This document shows, piece by piece, positions 44,101-51,647 of a stretch of 64,000 bases of DNA. The position numbers were made by a program, and so were the translations under genes. The notes beneath the pieces are model-generated. The model had not been told where the DNA came from. It did not search any database and worked only from the letters and a program-made list of their open reading frames with translations. The DNA is from Coemansia sp. RSA 922 (lineage: Eukaryota > Kickxellomycota > Kickxellomycetes > Kickxellales > Kickxellaceae): NCBI GenBank assembly GCA_027577415.1, contig JANBQS010000015.1, positions 1-64,000 of the forward strand, read 5' to 3'. The number at the start of each line of letters is the position of its first letter. Position 1 is the first letter of the stretch.

Positions 44101-47100
44101 GCAATCAGCATGTACCCGTGCTCAGCCAGCTCAGCTTTCGTCGTGGCATGGCGGTTGGCCCACCGGAAGAGATCACGTAGAGTGATAAACCCGTGGCTAG
44201 CCTCAAAGATCCTAGTCTGCGCTCTGACCTGTGTCAAATTACGATACACGTCGACCAATAGTTGCGCATGGGTAGGCGGCACTTTACAGCTATCTACGAT
44301 GATCTGCTGCAGCTCGCGCTCGGGGATATCGTCGAAATGCAATTCGACAAAACGATTACGGAACGCACGCGACAGGGCCTTACGTCCGCCATAGAGACCA
44401 GCGGGGTTCTGCGTGGCGAACAACATAAAGTGCGGGTGAGGACGTACGATCTCCTGGGTCTCTGGAATAACAAGCTCTCTGTTGTCGTCCAACAGCCGGT
44501 TAAGTGCCTCTAGGACGTCAGAGGGCGCCAGATTGAGCTCATCAAGGACCAGCCAATGACCGTGCCTCAGGGCCTTGACCAACAGTCCTTCCTCGAACAC
44601 TAGTTTGCCGTCGACCGAAGTGTACGAGCCCAAGTACTCTTGCAAGTCAGTGTGCTCGTGGTTATTGATACGCACAAAGCGGTGTCCTGTTTTGCGCGCC
44701 AAGTACTGCACCATCGATGTCTTACCCGCCGATGTAGGACCCTGAATCAACACCGGGTAGCGGCCACACATGACAGCGCGCGCCAGGGACTTGATCTTTG
44801 CCTCAACCGACCTCGTAACCACATACATGCCGTCGTCTTCGGGCTCGTCCAGCATAGGCAGCCAGAAGCTCTGCACCAAAACCGAGTTGGACTGGGCTGC
44901 GGCTACTTGACGCAGCATTTGGGGAATATCCACGTTGGCAAACACCTTGTACAGCTCCTTAACAAGCACCAGCTGCGTGGTAGACTCGAGCTGCGTGACA
45001 AAAGTCATGTAGAGGCCGTCGTAGAGCGCGCGGTTCAGAGAGTAGGCCTGGGCGTTCTGTCTGGCATATGTTAGCGCGCGAGTAAGCGAACGCAAGCTGT
45101 AGTGTGGGCGTTGGTTAGCGCCATCCACTAGCTGGTGAGCGAGGGCCAGGTCCTTGGCTTCGCGGTAAAAGTCGATAATGCGGTGGCAGACAGCAGGAGG
45201 AACGTTGGCCGGTAGGTGTGAGCGGATAATAGAGAGGAGGTCATCTTTGTTGGCGTCGGGTGGATGCACGAAGAACTCTGAAAAACTGGAGCGCAGACCA
45301 GGCGGTAACTCGCGCTTTCCAACGTCGTTCGACGGATTCATACACGCGAATAGTCGGAATGACGGGTGGCAGGGGATACGCACACCAGTCTCAGCCAAAA
45401 GTAAAGACCGCTCACGCTGCAACAGACCGCCCAGGCACGCAAGGGTCTCGGCAGTAGCCAGATTTATCTCATCTAGGAGAATCCACCCACCGGTACGAGC
45501 CGCACGAACCAAAGCACCTTCGACAAAGCTAAACACCATGCGAGCACCCTTCAATGCCTCAAAGTCAACGACACTAGCACGGAACTCTGCCCAGTCTACG
45601 CGTAATTCATCGACATTCTCAGCAGTGATTTTTTGCTTCTTCCTGCGCTCACCCTCCTCATCGACTGACTCCAGGGCCTTTGCCGCATTACCCATAGCGG
45701 CGTTGAAGAGTAGGGCGAGTCGACGCCAGTCCTTTTTGCCATGAGCTATGCGAACTTTTTCCAGAAACTCGGCGTTCTTGTCCTTGGAAAACGTACGAGC
45801 AAACAGCACGTCAAACGTCTCCCGCAGCCGCAGCGCGATTAGCGAAATGTCGACGGGACGGAATCCACCCAACAAATCGGACGAATCACTCTGCTGAGAG
45901 AGATTGAACACTGATAGTGAGCGGCCAGCTAGTGTAGCTAGGTGCTGGACTACTGTCGTTTTACCAGTACCCGTCTCACCCGACAGCAATGTCGGCTCGG
46001 CCAATTGGACACAGGTGGCGATGCGTTCCAAGAGGCAGCGCGAGTGATGGGTATCAGCAAATGGCATGCGGTCGCTGGACGCGCCAGAGTCAATAGACAA
46101 TGTGGCACGACCTACTTTGAGAACTGCGCCGGTAGTCAATACAATGGGGCTATGCTGCTCAGCGAAATTGTTGACGCGCTGCTGAGAGATTCCAAACACG
46201 GCTCCGACACGAATAATCAGCGCGCGCCATCTGGCGTGATCAGACTCCTTCATCGTAAAGGCGTCTACTGCCTCTTGGAACACTAGGAAGCTGTCGCCAA
46301 CCGATCCGTGCTTGTTCAATCTGGTACACCATTTGATCAGATCGCTGGTACTCAATGACACTGATCCATTTATGCGACCCTGAGTGGGCTCGCAGACGAT
46401 CTCAGCTACGCGAGCAAATGCCTGAGCCAACTCCACTGCACTCGCTGCTAGCGCGGGAAAGACTCCAGCAATGATCAACGGTGTTTCAGACTCCAATGAC
46501 GCAATCTCCAGGCGGGTCCAGATACTGCTACCGAGCAGACCGTCCATGCCACTACGCATCGGGCGGCCATGAGTCGACAGAGTAGCGAATAGGCGGAACT
46601 GAATATGCGCCCTTATGCTTTCGCCACGGCTAGCCACAAACAATGTGTGCGATTCGAGTAGTGGGACCAGAGTCTGAATGACGTCAGCTGGTGCCAGATC
46701 AATATCCTCAATGAGCACCCACTGGCCCTTAGTGACGGCCGTTGTGAGCAGTCCCGGGCGCCACTCAAAGTCGCCGGCCTTCTGCGTGGTGACGTAGTTG
46801 CCCAGCAAAACTTTGGCGTCCATGTTGCTGCTGACATGCACTGCCACTAGGTCGTTGCCAGTGCGCTGAGCCAGCCACTCGACGAGTGCTGTTTTGCCCG
46901 AGCCCGCTGCTCCAAGCAGAAGCACGGGCTCGCAGCGCGATGTCGCTAGCGCCATGCCGTGGATGTTGCGTGCCACAGTCGGCGTCACAACCAGCCCGCC
47001 TACAGGCCCAGGGCTGTGCGCGTGTAGGAGCACGCCGCCAACACACGCCACACAAGAGCTGAGCTGCGACTCAGTCACCCACGGGTGAGGGGCATCAGCA

Positions 47101-48083
47101 CCTCGCCAGATCTCTTTTTCGACGTTGACCCGGTTGGTCTCGACTGTCAGCTCGACGGCTCTCGAGTCGAAGACCCGCATGCCATGCACCAGCCATGCGC
47201 GAGTACTAGCGATCAATTGGGATTCCAGGCCCAATGACCCCAGTAGCTGCGAGCGTGCGTGGTCGGATAACGATCGCGCCAAGCACAGACACTCGCAGGC
47301 CAGCAGCCGCACAGTACTCGAGTGCTCGCCGCCCATTAGTGCTGTCAATGGCGATGCCCAGTCCCATGCCGCATGGTCTGCTGCCTCGGGCATCCGACGC
47401 AACAGTCGGTACGCCACTACCAACAGATGCAGCGCGTCGCCCGACAGCGCCAACTGCGCTAAACACTCGGGCATTGTCGAAAAATACCGCATCGCCAGGC
47501 TGCGCATCTGCGGCGCCGTCATTGCCAGACATCCTGCCGCATAGGCCACAGCGACATACGCCTGGTTCGAGGTAACATGTTCAGCCAAATGGTGAAAAAC
47601 AGACGCTGGTGCATCAGCCACCGTCCACCTAGCCACAAGATCGACCAGCAGAGGTCTGAACGCCAGACCCACAGCCAAAGTAAACTGCCCATCAGCCCAG
47701 TCAACTGTGCCGTCAGCTGGCGCCTGCAGAGATGAGTCGAATCCTTCGGCTAAAAGCAGCGCTGAAATCCGGTTCAAAGTCTCGCCCACCTGGGCCTGCT
47801 TGGGCGCCTTGGCCCACTTGCTTAGGCGCCGTAGAATACCCTGCGCAGATAACGGCACGGGCACTTTGATCTGCTGTACGAGGTTTTGAATCGCGAGTGG
47901 TAGATCGACGCTCAATGGGTCTACGTCCATTATACGGATCGCCTCATCCATACTCAGTGCTTCTATTGTAGTTGTTGTTGGTTCATCAGGAACTGCGCCG
48001 GGAGTGGCCAGCTCTAGTCGCTCGAGCCCGAGTTCGACCAGGTCCACGCTACTAGCGCCTATCTGATCTGATATTACGGGCAT
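32187..48083 (-). CDS. MDN1: Midasin (Mdn1/Rea1), giant AAA+ ATPase of 60S ribosome assembly
   Basis: A 5298-residue uninterrupted frame from the ATG at 48083, somewhat longer than yeast Rea1 (about 4900). Six AAA+ modules carry intact Walker A motifs near residues 391 (GAAGSGKTALV), 701 (GETGTGKTTVV), 1114 (GPTSAGKTSMV), 1408 (GETGCGKTTVC), 1801 (GSPGVGKTTLV) and 2105 (GPAGSGKTSLV). Walker B motifs are good in modules 1-5 (e.g. ILLDEINLA, LVLDELNLA); module 6 reads LLIDRANLC, so its glutamate is missing. A long helical linker is followed by an Asp/Glu-rich region (~4370-4970) and a C-terminal MIDAS domain with DNSKS near residue 5080. Midasin strips assembly factors (Ytm1, Rsa4) from pre-60S particles in the nucleus. 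Confidence 0.97.
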   Translation of the reverse strand: MPVISDQIGASSVDLVELGLERLELATPGAVPDEPTTTTIEALSMDEAIRIMDVDPLSVDLPLAIQNLVQQIKVPVPLSAQGILRRLSKWAKAPKQAQVGETLNRISALLLAEGFDSSLQAPADGTVDWADGQFTLAVGLAFRPLLVDLVARWTVADAPASVFHHLAEHVTSNQAYVAVAYAAGCLAMTAPQMRSLAMRYFSTMPECLAQLALSGDALHLLVVAYRLLRRMPEAADHAAWDWASPLTALMGGEHSSTVRLLACECLCLARSLSDHARSQLLGSLGLESQLIASTRAWLVHGMRVFDSRAVELTVETNRVNVEKEIWRGADAPHPWVTESQLSSCVACVGGVLLHAHSPGPVGGLVVTPTVARNIHGMALATSRCEPVLLLGAAGSGKTALVEWLAQRTGNDLVAVHVSSNMDAKVLLGNYVTTQKAGDFEWRPGLLTTAVTKGQWVLIEDIDLAPADVIQTLVPLLESHTLFVASRGESIRAHIQFRLFATLSTHGRPMRSGMDGLLGSSIWTRLEIASLESETPLIIAGVFPALAASAVELAQAFARVAEIVCEPTQGRINGSVSLSTSDLIKWCTRLNKHGSVGDSFLVFQEAVDAFTMKESDHARWRALIIRVGAVFGISQQRVNNFAEQHSPIVLTTGAVLKVGRATLSIDSGASSDRMPFADTHHSRCLLERIATCVQLAEPTLLSGETGTGKTTVVQHLATLAGRSLSVFNLSQQSDSSDLLGGFRPVDISLIALRLRETFDVLFARTFSKDKNAEFLEKVRIAHGKKDWRRLALLFNAAMGNAAKALESVDEEGERRKKQKITAENVDELRVDWAEFRASVVDFEALKGARMVFSFVEGALVRAARTGGWILLDEINLATAETLACLGGLLQRERSLLLAETGVRIPCHPSFRLFACMNPSNDVGKRELPPGLRSSFSEFFVHPPDANKDDLLSIIRSHLPANVPPAVCHRIIDFYREAKDLALAHQLVDGANQRPHYSLRSLTRALTYARQNAQAYSLNRALYDGLYMTFVTQLESTTQLVLVKELYKVFANVDIPQMLRQVAAAQSNSVLVQSFWLPMLDEPEDDGMYVVTRSVEAKIKSLARAVMCGRYPVLIQGPTSAGKTSMVQYLARKTGHRFVRINNHEHTDLQEYLGSYTSVDGKLVFEEGLLVKALRHGHWLVLDELNLAPSDVLEALNRLLDDNRELVIPETQEIVRPHPHFMLFATQNPAGLYGGRKALSRAFRNRFVELHFDDIPERELQQIIVDSCKVPPTHAQLLVDVYRNLTQVRAQTRIFEASHGFITLRDLFRWANRHATTKAELAEHGYMLIAERVRGDEEKTVVRRAIERAFYSGNRRGIDTEALYSEARLRQMPEFQAFEQLANDIAWTKAMRRLFILTALCLRFHEPVLLVGETGCGKTTVCQMLAHAMNRQLHVINCHQNTESSDILGGQRPVRNRNALLASARQILIAVMGDDAPPVDSPDALRRAVAAWVASSPEAQAIVDQHVEQLESASEMLARSQDLFAWHDGPLVQAMKQGDVFLMDELNLADDSVLERLNSVLEPSRTLVLAEQTGGSTLTASEGFEFVATMNPGGDYGKRELSPALRNRFTELWAPTTTDPEDLSMILGKRLGADAKVCIPVILEFVAYLSESKLLQHGLSLRDYLFWAEFVVKTRGLLDPRSAVVHGACLVLLDSIGTQGSIFAASVRPPADIKAECVSRLRSMVGWTTSEYELGVVAAKSLTSDLLSLVEHHDTTVGVSPFFVSRGTLASGSGGFALHAPTTFDNLVKVLRAMQVGKPLLLEGSPGVGKTTLVSTLARLAGHRLVRINLSDQTDLMDLFGTDLPTDDGFAWCDAPFLQALKQGDWVLLDEINLASQSVLEGLNSCLDHRGTVYISELDREFSLSPGFRLFAAQNPVGQGGGRKGLPRSFVNRFTQVYMDELARTDLRIICDNMYQEHSSIEQVLEFNWLMHQQTMGQRLFGHAGAPWEFNLRDVSRFMELALTPSALEQGVRPIDEYVEMLYVQRMRTAQDRVRVLELYREVFGRTLTRTPPSLHITEDTLQVGAAVLPRRAENARPLRLRVLHWQLSYLESLMRCVEMRWMAILVGPAGSGKTSLVRWLANATGNRLIEFAMNSGVDTSDILGGFEQVDAQRHRSALLLRVAQLVDAAVFACDYQTQDSTRVAHLCSLYQSARRSSGPELCDIVTQIVEFVGSSTGLAQLAEALSEELAAFARLQVAGKFEWVDGVLVDALVNGHWLLIDRANLCSASVLDRLNGLLEPHGVLYVNEDPKRTEAIVPHENFRIFMAVDPQHGELSRAMRNRGIEICVLPPAQTLMGADQRLVAEAVGLPLLLGGVKAEPTLTSLVQQAVHMAERIQRGYVAETEAVSAPVVPTYSPDPLESAVSLAGWQAQMAELATNGNCLPGLESPMQRERLLLAVLSSGALTPGSLSTRVFQAIARSDVVSTVLTGTQLATVLVQARAALAAECGANPGVLATAPVYAELNHGLARALNRVSGPAAQWHQALSDSLMFSHERTVAEYYRPSDDGLRELVLQRPNVDLAYIQTIFDLVDGCDTAVIQWETLVSSPDDSEQAIAAGMRMTGIVPLLRALYLLRNRVHLLMARERGAASELAVAFEAMLALLLVLAEAPGEVGATAQRLVLGVKGLVLDASHSLRVWALVHPTTLPDAESRALEASLTAAADSAQRDSVTEALAMLYATVSRKDRHLIVAAVARFTANLSTETVEHVARELTPADVIADIQELALWRNLAHLSNAAGSLPYGSLLRGRVLSDLRAAVAAASVGEQSPWALAFTRLAWLANDRSSESAAFLSLCSDISYRWYVRLADCSPLVSLLDSPALRLAQSVATELAWRMAPRLDCALGDRDQAERQSRDLLKSLALYQPPVPSAADELATVLGSVLQAVSAVGDVSEALAFTQCSELVLEALVSLPVDADLAADWHRLLMLVAAPVADIVEPAANAVRHALTAQGDGLESAYVAMVEVAVCLLHISVPRRPVDPAAKARTQWMWLGEDVDISRADLAAYRIIQRSMTGDEDTTATVPFARRVADLERQHSAIELVYRPEEVGRGEPSFTELWQEAHNLVSSVLGRVRDLNTQLSGMETVSSDAFAKTQGAVMALLGTLEQFENRVVRRYFESYRDVAQIWCGYVRQIRFAMAQLLEMRRIQVHASMREYARLVAEIYAQPMTLVPGTESNERLKSTLAQLKTLIFFSTGSSPLAAYGELLVALATRIVLGVQARGALSPADLEALEIVFRDAYEIHRRAVEERKKRDAEAANLFRYRAPKEQTDEELLGEIFPGFEDVFEDKDDAPVDEPTFQDIGEDTVAALAACHQYVMLQFGVLSARPDIHPALISQAQRHAYRLAASLHRMRPELVGLLHSSADSALRGANLLALATVASATTVAGDPDYDISTSSGLGMVSVYNFYKDAVPSEAVLMKPLAFAISERVTGLLEEWPDHAVLQQIGDMAQRLLAMPVTAPVAKLLAALEQLHTRAQDWEAYACRDVSIKELADVARLIIRWRQRELNAWPHLLAAQELEFARRPREWWFGLYASLMSQDGSSEFSSLVSALDQFMQGSPAGEFRGRLNMLAAFASHRASVLAAHAKDLAQDLRTDAVYGPLTNAIDYYLQYVPCIGEQLARAKKTVAKDLAEYVKISSWKDVNPAALRASAQKTHKHLTKCIKQWRDALSQPIFQIIQAYQTASITSARVPTVQIVTVPLSDAGMTVANGLGLVKASDVRPWDSVLGLDVDTTLATRMAGLIPSASVAKILEASPATLQQLCRMMLKSKVFGNTPASVDSLDEFALQIVSDINHFQGVETPKHLIKRTAGSKKPAKTEDDSSTKSKKKIIIKSRKQKAEEEEEADEYIEDDEERQKRIKQFWGEQRNLRRTRLKEILKGLQELGLKRHFRPIAEDGEESGALLTGLAAVLKQAPVDVAAWQQAVSVVASLPSSDALHGQTAMAQRSWQLANAGFFRLNAQVVQLRSATFAEHSTEVNAQQVQHITGLAESLAHTVAKDRRVAAELLASATAWMHSAVAWCAPTTAGESVDTVLLKQLADQLALLLAQLLAAVRHIADAGGWAARAPVVEQAAAGFQIAAAELTKANAALAVAHSALVALQLSGVSIADAARHMALFEHSVTAKNAVHRAVLAVREALVSAAALDLPPMLLDPWAGPVSTLVTRITELFEVSTMDSDTMESRESAVALAELAGQWATAVMNSWQTIHHAEKQFEAEPMELNMWGLSSKELIRRIDLMQQMSRALHLPTMLHLCQRLTQLASAPGVPQDLVTGFVRPWINRYSLMVQHVVVLYAGLHKTVVQFALTVTAVLTTVIVHGLGTNDIYDSEDTDESNASGTGIGEGSTAGAKNVSDEIEGEDQVEGVQGEEAHDNEDPGNNEDAIDMENDFAGQLGDADLETDNDDSDDSSDDEENEMDEQMGDVDPTDPTALDEKLWDDEEEDEPEDNKGEDSKVDSKASKKKEKSDIVAGDDDDKDDGSGDSDSGGEQAEESGSEANDDSDNGDQEEEEGSDGESADEEDLDDRVNKDTLDRMAEVEDAGEQLEMPEDLDMGDEEDEADGEDEEDDGLDADMNDLPEDEPIEQKPENMDEDNAEDAPENEPKDDAVDGQNADERVDDEDLPADSADDGEQGLSDGEDVGSEEEKEEGDEEEDGERGEDEAPREDEEMEESGANKPTDGIDSAMNLDGNDDADPNASTDAQQQALAKPSDSSRDSDAQKQPSQRAMQQESFMPQQDDSANGEQEQQEKRNMQPERTLADVIEKWERRLDIVMRDEEEEPKDDEAEQQPKLDKDLKEQPESDQAPAPESSEFEHVKQDETFDKVALADANEEELAQQEHQPMDLDDEENSGDQQQQPQPMDEDEEQQAPATDAPQQPPSKPNLQQQPTQRERDQSSSAAQMQQSVADERPTANDHDDNGLAGEEEANGDVSDEEEVHDEEMVVDVDQLRDELETRTAEWRANAQDSEQAMQLWQAYTRLTHDLSLMLTEQLRLILTPTQATQLRGDYRTGKRLNMKRIIPYIASEFRKDKIWLRRTKPARREYQVMVALDNSKSMAQSPQAVELAYETLALVTTALNQLEVGQLSVVSFGESVSLLHPFDRPFDADAGARVLSRLTFADDRTDVVQLMDASLRLYEVAATGSADLWRLQLVISDGVCQDHPRLLRQVRAAMEQRIMTVFIVLDRSALAATDTADSVSTVDPEKDSIMNTQHVSFVKGPDGKMEMRVERYLDTFPFKFYVVLRNIHGLPAVLAETLRQYFSLVGGQ

Positions 48084-49251
48084 GATAAACTATTAATGAA
48101 AAAAGAATAATAATTTGAATAATAAAAAAAGGAATACGCCAAGGAACGGGAAAAAAAATATATAATTCTAAAGTGTTTTACCAAACTTTTTTTTTTCCTC
48201 TCTGATCTTGCGGCTCGCGACTCGACTCGTGGTCCAGAGGCTCGGATCTCGCTAGATCTGATCACTGGGTTCGGCATATAGTGATTAAGGGGTGGCCATT
48301 GGCTAAAACACCGCAACTTGCGATGACAATGTAGCAAAGGTTGCGGTTGATTTTGCGGGAAAATAGAATGCAAGGTAAAGAACAGGGTGGCGCTACTCAA
48401 TGACAAAGTCATCCTAGACTGTGCAGGGGTGTTGCTCAGTGGCGGGTGAGATTTGTGGGCCGCGTTTCCGTTGTTGTCATTTCCGTATTAAAATGAAACA
48501 TGAATAGACGACGACAATGGCAGAGCCACTTTGTCGCTATGCATAAGGAAAAAGCAATGTTGGGTAGGGCCATTCCGTTGCTCAGATGTGATGCTCCAAA
48601 TAAGACAATGTACATCTTTCGCTCTGGGCACCCATCTTGCGGCCTACTCTGACCATGCGATGGTCATGCCGGTGGTTCGGACTAAGAGAGGGAACAGAAA
48701 TAGAATAGTGGGCGGGGGGTGGAGTAGACACCCCCAGGGGTTCTCAATCTGAACCCGTATTTTTTATTTGTCTGCATAAACAGCAAACACGCTTGTCTAG
48801 CATTTTGAAAGGGGCTACAGCCTAAACTTGAATATTGTCCTCGTTGGGGTGGTCGGCATCCCTCAACTTGTGCGAGTCCTGAAAATAATGTTGGATGCAG
48901 CGAGCTTCGTGTATGCGCTCACTACATTGGCATCTATGGCTTCATCCTTGCACGCATCTATCACTTTACCCTTTTCCTCATGTTCAGGGCTAGAGCAGGT
49001 ATAAAAAGGACGTAAGGTTTGGCATCATGACGTGGGGGTGGCAATTGAGTACCAACAATTTCTCAACATAGCAAGGCTTTAGCAAACCACTCGCCCGTTT
49101 TTATTTTTTGTCTTGTTGCAACTAGCACAGTCGGTCTTTTCTTTATTGTCCTTTTTTGTTTACTGGAATAGTCTCTAGGACCAGTGCCCGTTCTAACATT
49201 AGTACCCGTCTCTTTATTTTTTATCACACATAAACATTTGTACGACGTATA
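48084..49251. other. Intergenic upstream of MDN1
   Basis: The first ~100 bp form an AT-rich MDN1 leader (ATTATATATT near 48160 on the minus strand). Further out, 48822-49022 (minus) shows short protein-like frames (SSPEHEEKGKVIDACKDE; YFQDSHKLRDADHPNE) that cannot be joined into a convincing gene. Confidence 0.4.
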
Positions 49252-49347
49252 CTAACACAGTCTTGTGTATCTACCTGATGCAAATGTATGGCAACGACAC
49301 TTTCGGCACCTCATTGGGTCTGGGTCCACTGTACCCATCCACGTCAT
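49252..49347 (-). other. Candidate Cys-rich micro-ORF, 31 aa
   Basis: An ATG ORF ending MRCRKCRCHTF...RLC-stop. It has a C-x2-C start and a terminal Cys like the C2HC microproteins, but the histidine is misplaced. It may be a divergent member or chance. Confidence 0.22.
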
Positions 49348-49659
49348 CTCCTCTCTTGCTACACGCTTTGCGCTCACCATCTTTACCCTCACCTTTTTTG
49401 ACTGCACCCAGTGCGACCATGCTGTTGGCCCAGACCAACAATGCTGGCCCAGCAGATGTCAGTAGGCCCACCTTGTTACAAGAGTAGATTTTAAAAATGT
49501 TAAAACAATAAATTCGGAAAAACAAGAGAAGAAACTCCCCCGATTCCACAGCCCAGTACTGAGCGGGATAAACATATAAATACTGGTTGAAAATACTATG
49601 ATCATCTCAGTCAATCAGTGTTACGTCACATATGACTGCTATGTGACAGACCAACTTAG

Positions 49660-49720
49660 TGATCACCATGGCTAGCTTTGCCTGCGGCTCAATGTGCCCC
49701 AACAAACCTGCTCACACACT
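49660..49720 (+). repeat. Dispersed ~180-bp repeat, copy 2 (3' part only)
   Basis: GGCTAGCTTTGCCTGCGGCTCAATGTGCCCCAACAAA matches the 3' part of the copy at 53989-54150 (GGCTAGCTTTGCTTGCGGCTCAGCGCGCCCCAACAAA) with few differences. Confidence 0.65.
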
Positions 49721-50359
49721 GATCAGAGATCAAAGTTGGAATATTAGATAGCGAATACACATGACTTGTCAATTGCTGTTGGCTTTTGTGTACTTTCGCA
49801 TGCCCGGTACAGCTTAGGCAGTGTTTTACTTTTGGCATATCGGTAATACCAGTATGGGCAGGAGTACCCGTGGCTAATACAACCCGTGGCAATTGGGCTA
49901 GTACTCTACTACATGTTTTTTGCCCGTCTATTTTGTTTTCTCAGGCTTTTCAAAAATGGATGACACTATCTTGTGTCATACCACTGCTCTGCTATTCTGT
50001 GTGAGATAGAATGTAGATATTAGACAATTCAGCACGAAAGGCGCACATCAAAGAATGAAAGCATTATAAATTAAATAAGATTATTATTCATGATGACGAT
50101 ACAAGAAATTTGAGTAAATAAATAAGAATAAAAATATTCCACAACTCTTATAGAATGAACAGGTGTAAGATGAACCAATCCTAGTTTGGAGCTTGGTTGT
50201 CATAAACTTTTCGACTAGTAAGAGTTGAAAACTAGCTGTTCCAAATTCTCACCCAAGGTCTTTCTCCAGCAACTAGCATATTCAACGGCTATCTAAAACC
50301 AAGATATAATCTAGTATATGTTAGGGTACTCATTGGAAGAGTCACAATGTGCTGTAGCA

Positions 50360-50460
50360 ATTACCGAATGGGTCAGTATACATGTCCCGCTTCTCCATTA
50401 GAAAGAGAAGAAAGTAGTTACATTTTCTCTATTAACCTCATTCGTTTATTTCATACTCTC
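50360..50460 (-). repeat. Dispersed ~180-bp repeat, partial copy 3 (inverted)
   Basis: GAATGGGTCAGTATACATGTCCCGCTTCTC aligns with GAATGGGGCAGTAGATATGGCCCGCTTCTC of the copy at 27690-27835; the flanks align more weakly. Confidence 0.5.
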
Positions 50461-50484
50461 CTAAGCTCCGCTTGTATCTATTCG

Positions 50485-50850
50485 TCACATTACTAAGCAA
50501 CCTTTTTGTTTTGCTTCAGTGGGAACATACTCCGTTGCTAGCTTCTCAACCTCAGAAAATATATCCATTTCCTTATAGGTCTCAGTCCAAGCATGGTTTA
50601 GCTCCTTCTCACTTCCAAAGAATATATAAACATGACGCTCTTTATCAATTTCGTTGCTTTCATAATGACTAATACTAGCTCTAGAGCTACAAGTCCAAAA
50701 TATTGGGGAGTGTGGGTGAATTTCTTTTTTGGCTTCTTTAGCTAGATCATCTTTCACCTGACCAATGATTTGTCCATTTCTTGCAACACGCCCTTTAATC
50801 TTTAGGTGGCCACCAAATTGGCAGGTAACGGCATAGTAATAATAATTCAT
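50485..50850 (-). CDS. Orphan protein with C-terminal CaaX box, 121 aa
   Basis: The ATG at 50850 gives MNYYYYAVTCQFGG; the frame is open slightly further upstream. The protein is soluble, with charged helices, and ends KQKGCLVM-stop, a CaaX motif (Cys, two aliphatics, Met) predicted to be farnesylated, preceded by a basic residue as in Ras-type tails. No GTPase motifs, so it is not a Ras protein. No family recognised. If prenylated it would sit on the cytosolic face of membranes. Two copies of a ~76-bp direct repeat lie 190-430 bp upstream. Confidence 0.55.
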   Translation of the reverse strand: MNYYYYAVTCQFGGHLKIKGRVARNGQIIGQVKDDLAKEAKKEIHPHSPIFWTCSSRASISHYESNEIDKERHVYIFFGSEKELNHAWTETYKEMDIFSEVEKLATEYVPTEAKQKGCLVM

Positions 50851-51043
50851 GGTTAGAACAGCTATAGCGAGCAAAAAAGTGTGTGTTGGATGGATAAAAT
50901 GTGGTGTGTTTGATAGCTATCTTGAAAGTGGCCAAGAAGTGTCTGCAGCCGGCTTTTTATAGCAGAGCAAAAAAGAGAAAACACCTCTGTTTGTCGTAAG
51001 AAAACCAGAGTAGGTAGGCTGTGCAGTCTAGCAAAATTGTTTT

Positions 51044-51277
51044 CTTCAGAAAAAGCAAAAGCAGCAAAAATTGGTGTTGGGAAATGTGCTTGCTTGCTTT
51101 GAAACAAAGGAAACACGTGTTGGAGTGGAGACTTTGGGCTGCTGAGGCGCTTGCTGAAGTGCTTCTTTTTCTGGCTGACTGCTGGCTGTGCTTTTTTCCC
51201 TTCTTCAGAAAATGCATAAGCAGCAAAAATTGGTATTGGAAAATTTGCTTCCTTCCTTTGAAGCAAAGAAACATGCA
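51044..51277. repeat. Direct repeat, two ~76-bp copies 159 bp apart
   Basis: 51044-51119 and 51203-51277 share CTTCAGAAAAxGCAxAAGCAGCAAAAATTGGT-type sequence, the same TTGCTT..TTTGAAxCAAAG block and the same order. They lie upstream of the CaaX orphan and could be duplicated promoter elements. Confidence 0.75.
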
Positions 51278-51647
51278 ATATATAGGTGACTTGCACTTTG
51301 CCAAGAGCTGGCTAAGGTCCTCATTCGACATTTTTATTCTGCTTCTAGGGATGTTTGCCCCCTGTCAAGTTGCAGCTATAACTGAAAATTTTGCCATCGT
51401 TAATCCCCATCCTTGTTTATAAAAATGAGATTTTGTTGCCACACCAGCCTTAGCTAATTCTTGGCTAGCGTCAACAAGGCCTTTGTTAGTTAGCTGTTAA
51501 TTAACCTCTGAAGCTTGAATTCGTTTCCAGACAAAAACATGAATAAGGTGATAAAACAACTTAGCTCTAATAGCGCTTGGCCCTATGTGTCTGAGAACGA
51601 CTTGCCATTTACCACTTTCTTATAGTCATAGTTTCTGAAGCCGCATC

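Noticed and set aside
32250..47889. Many plus-strand ORFs opposite MDN1, some over 250 residues
   Set aside because: They are antisense shadows of the GC-biased midasin gene; the longest lie opposite its acidic region and have hydrophobic low-complexity composition.
49689..49892. 67-aa minus-strand ORF with CLSCTGH, considered as another C2HC microprotein
   Set aside because: The histidine spacing is wrong and the final Cys is absent; no TATA and weak context.
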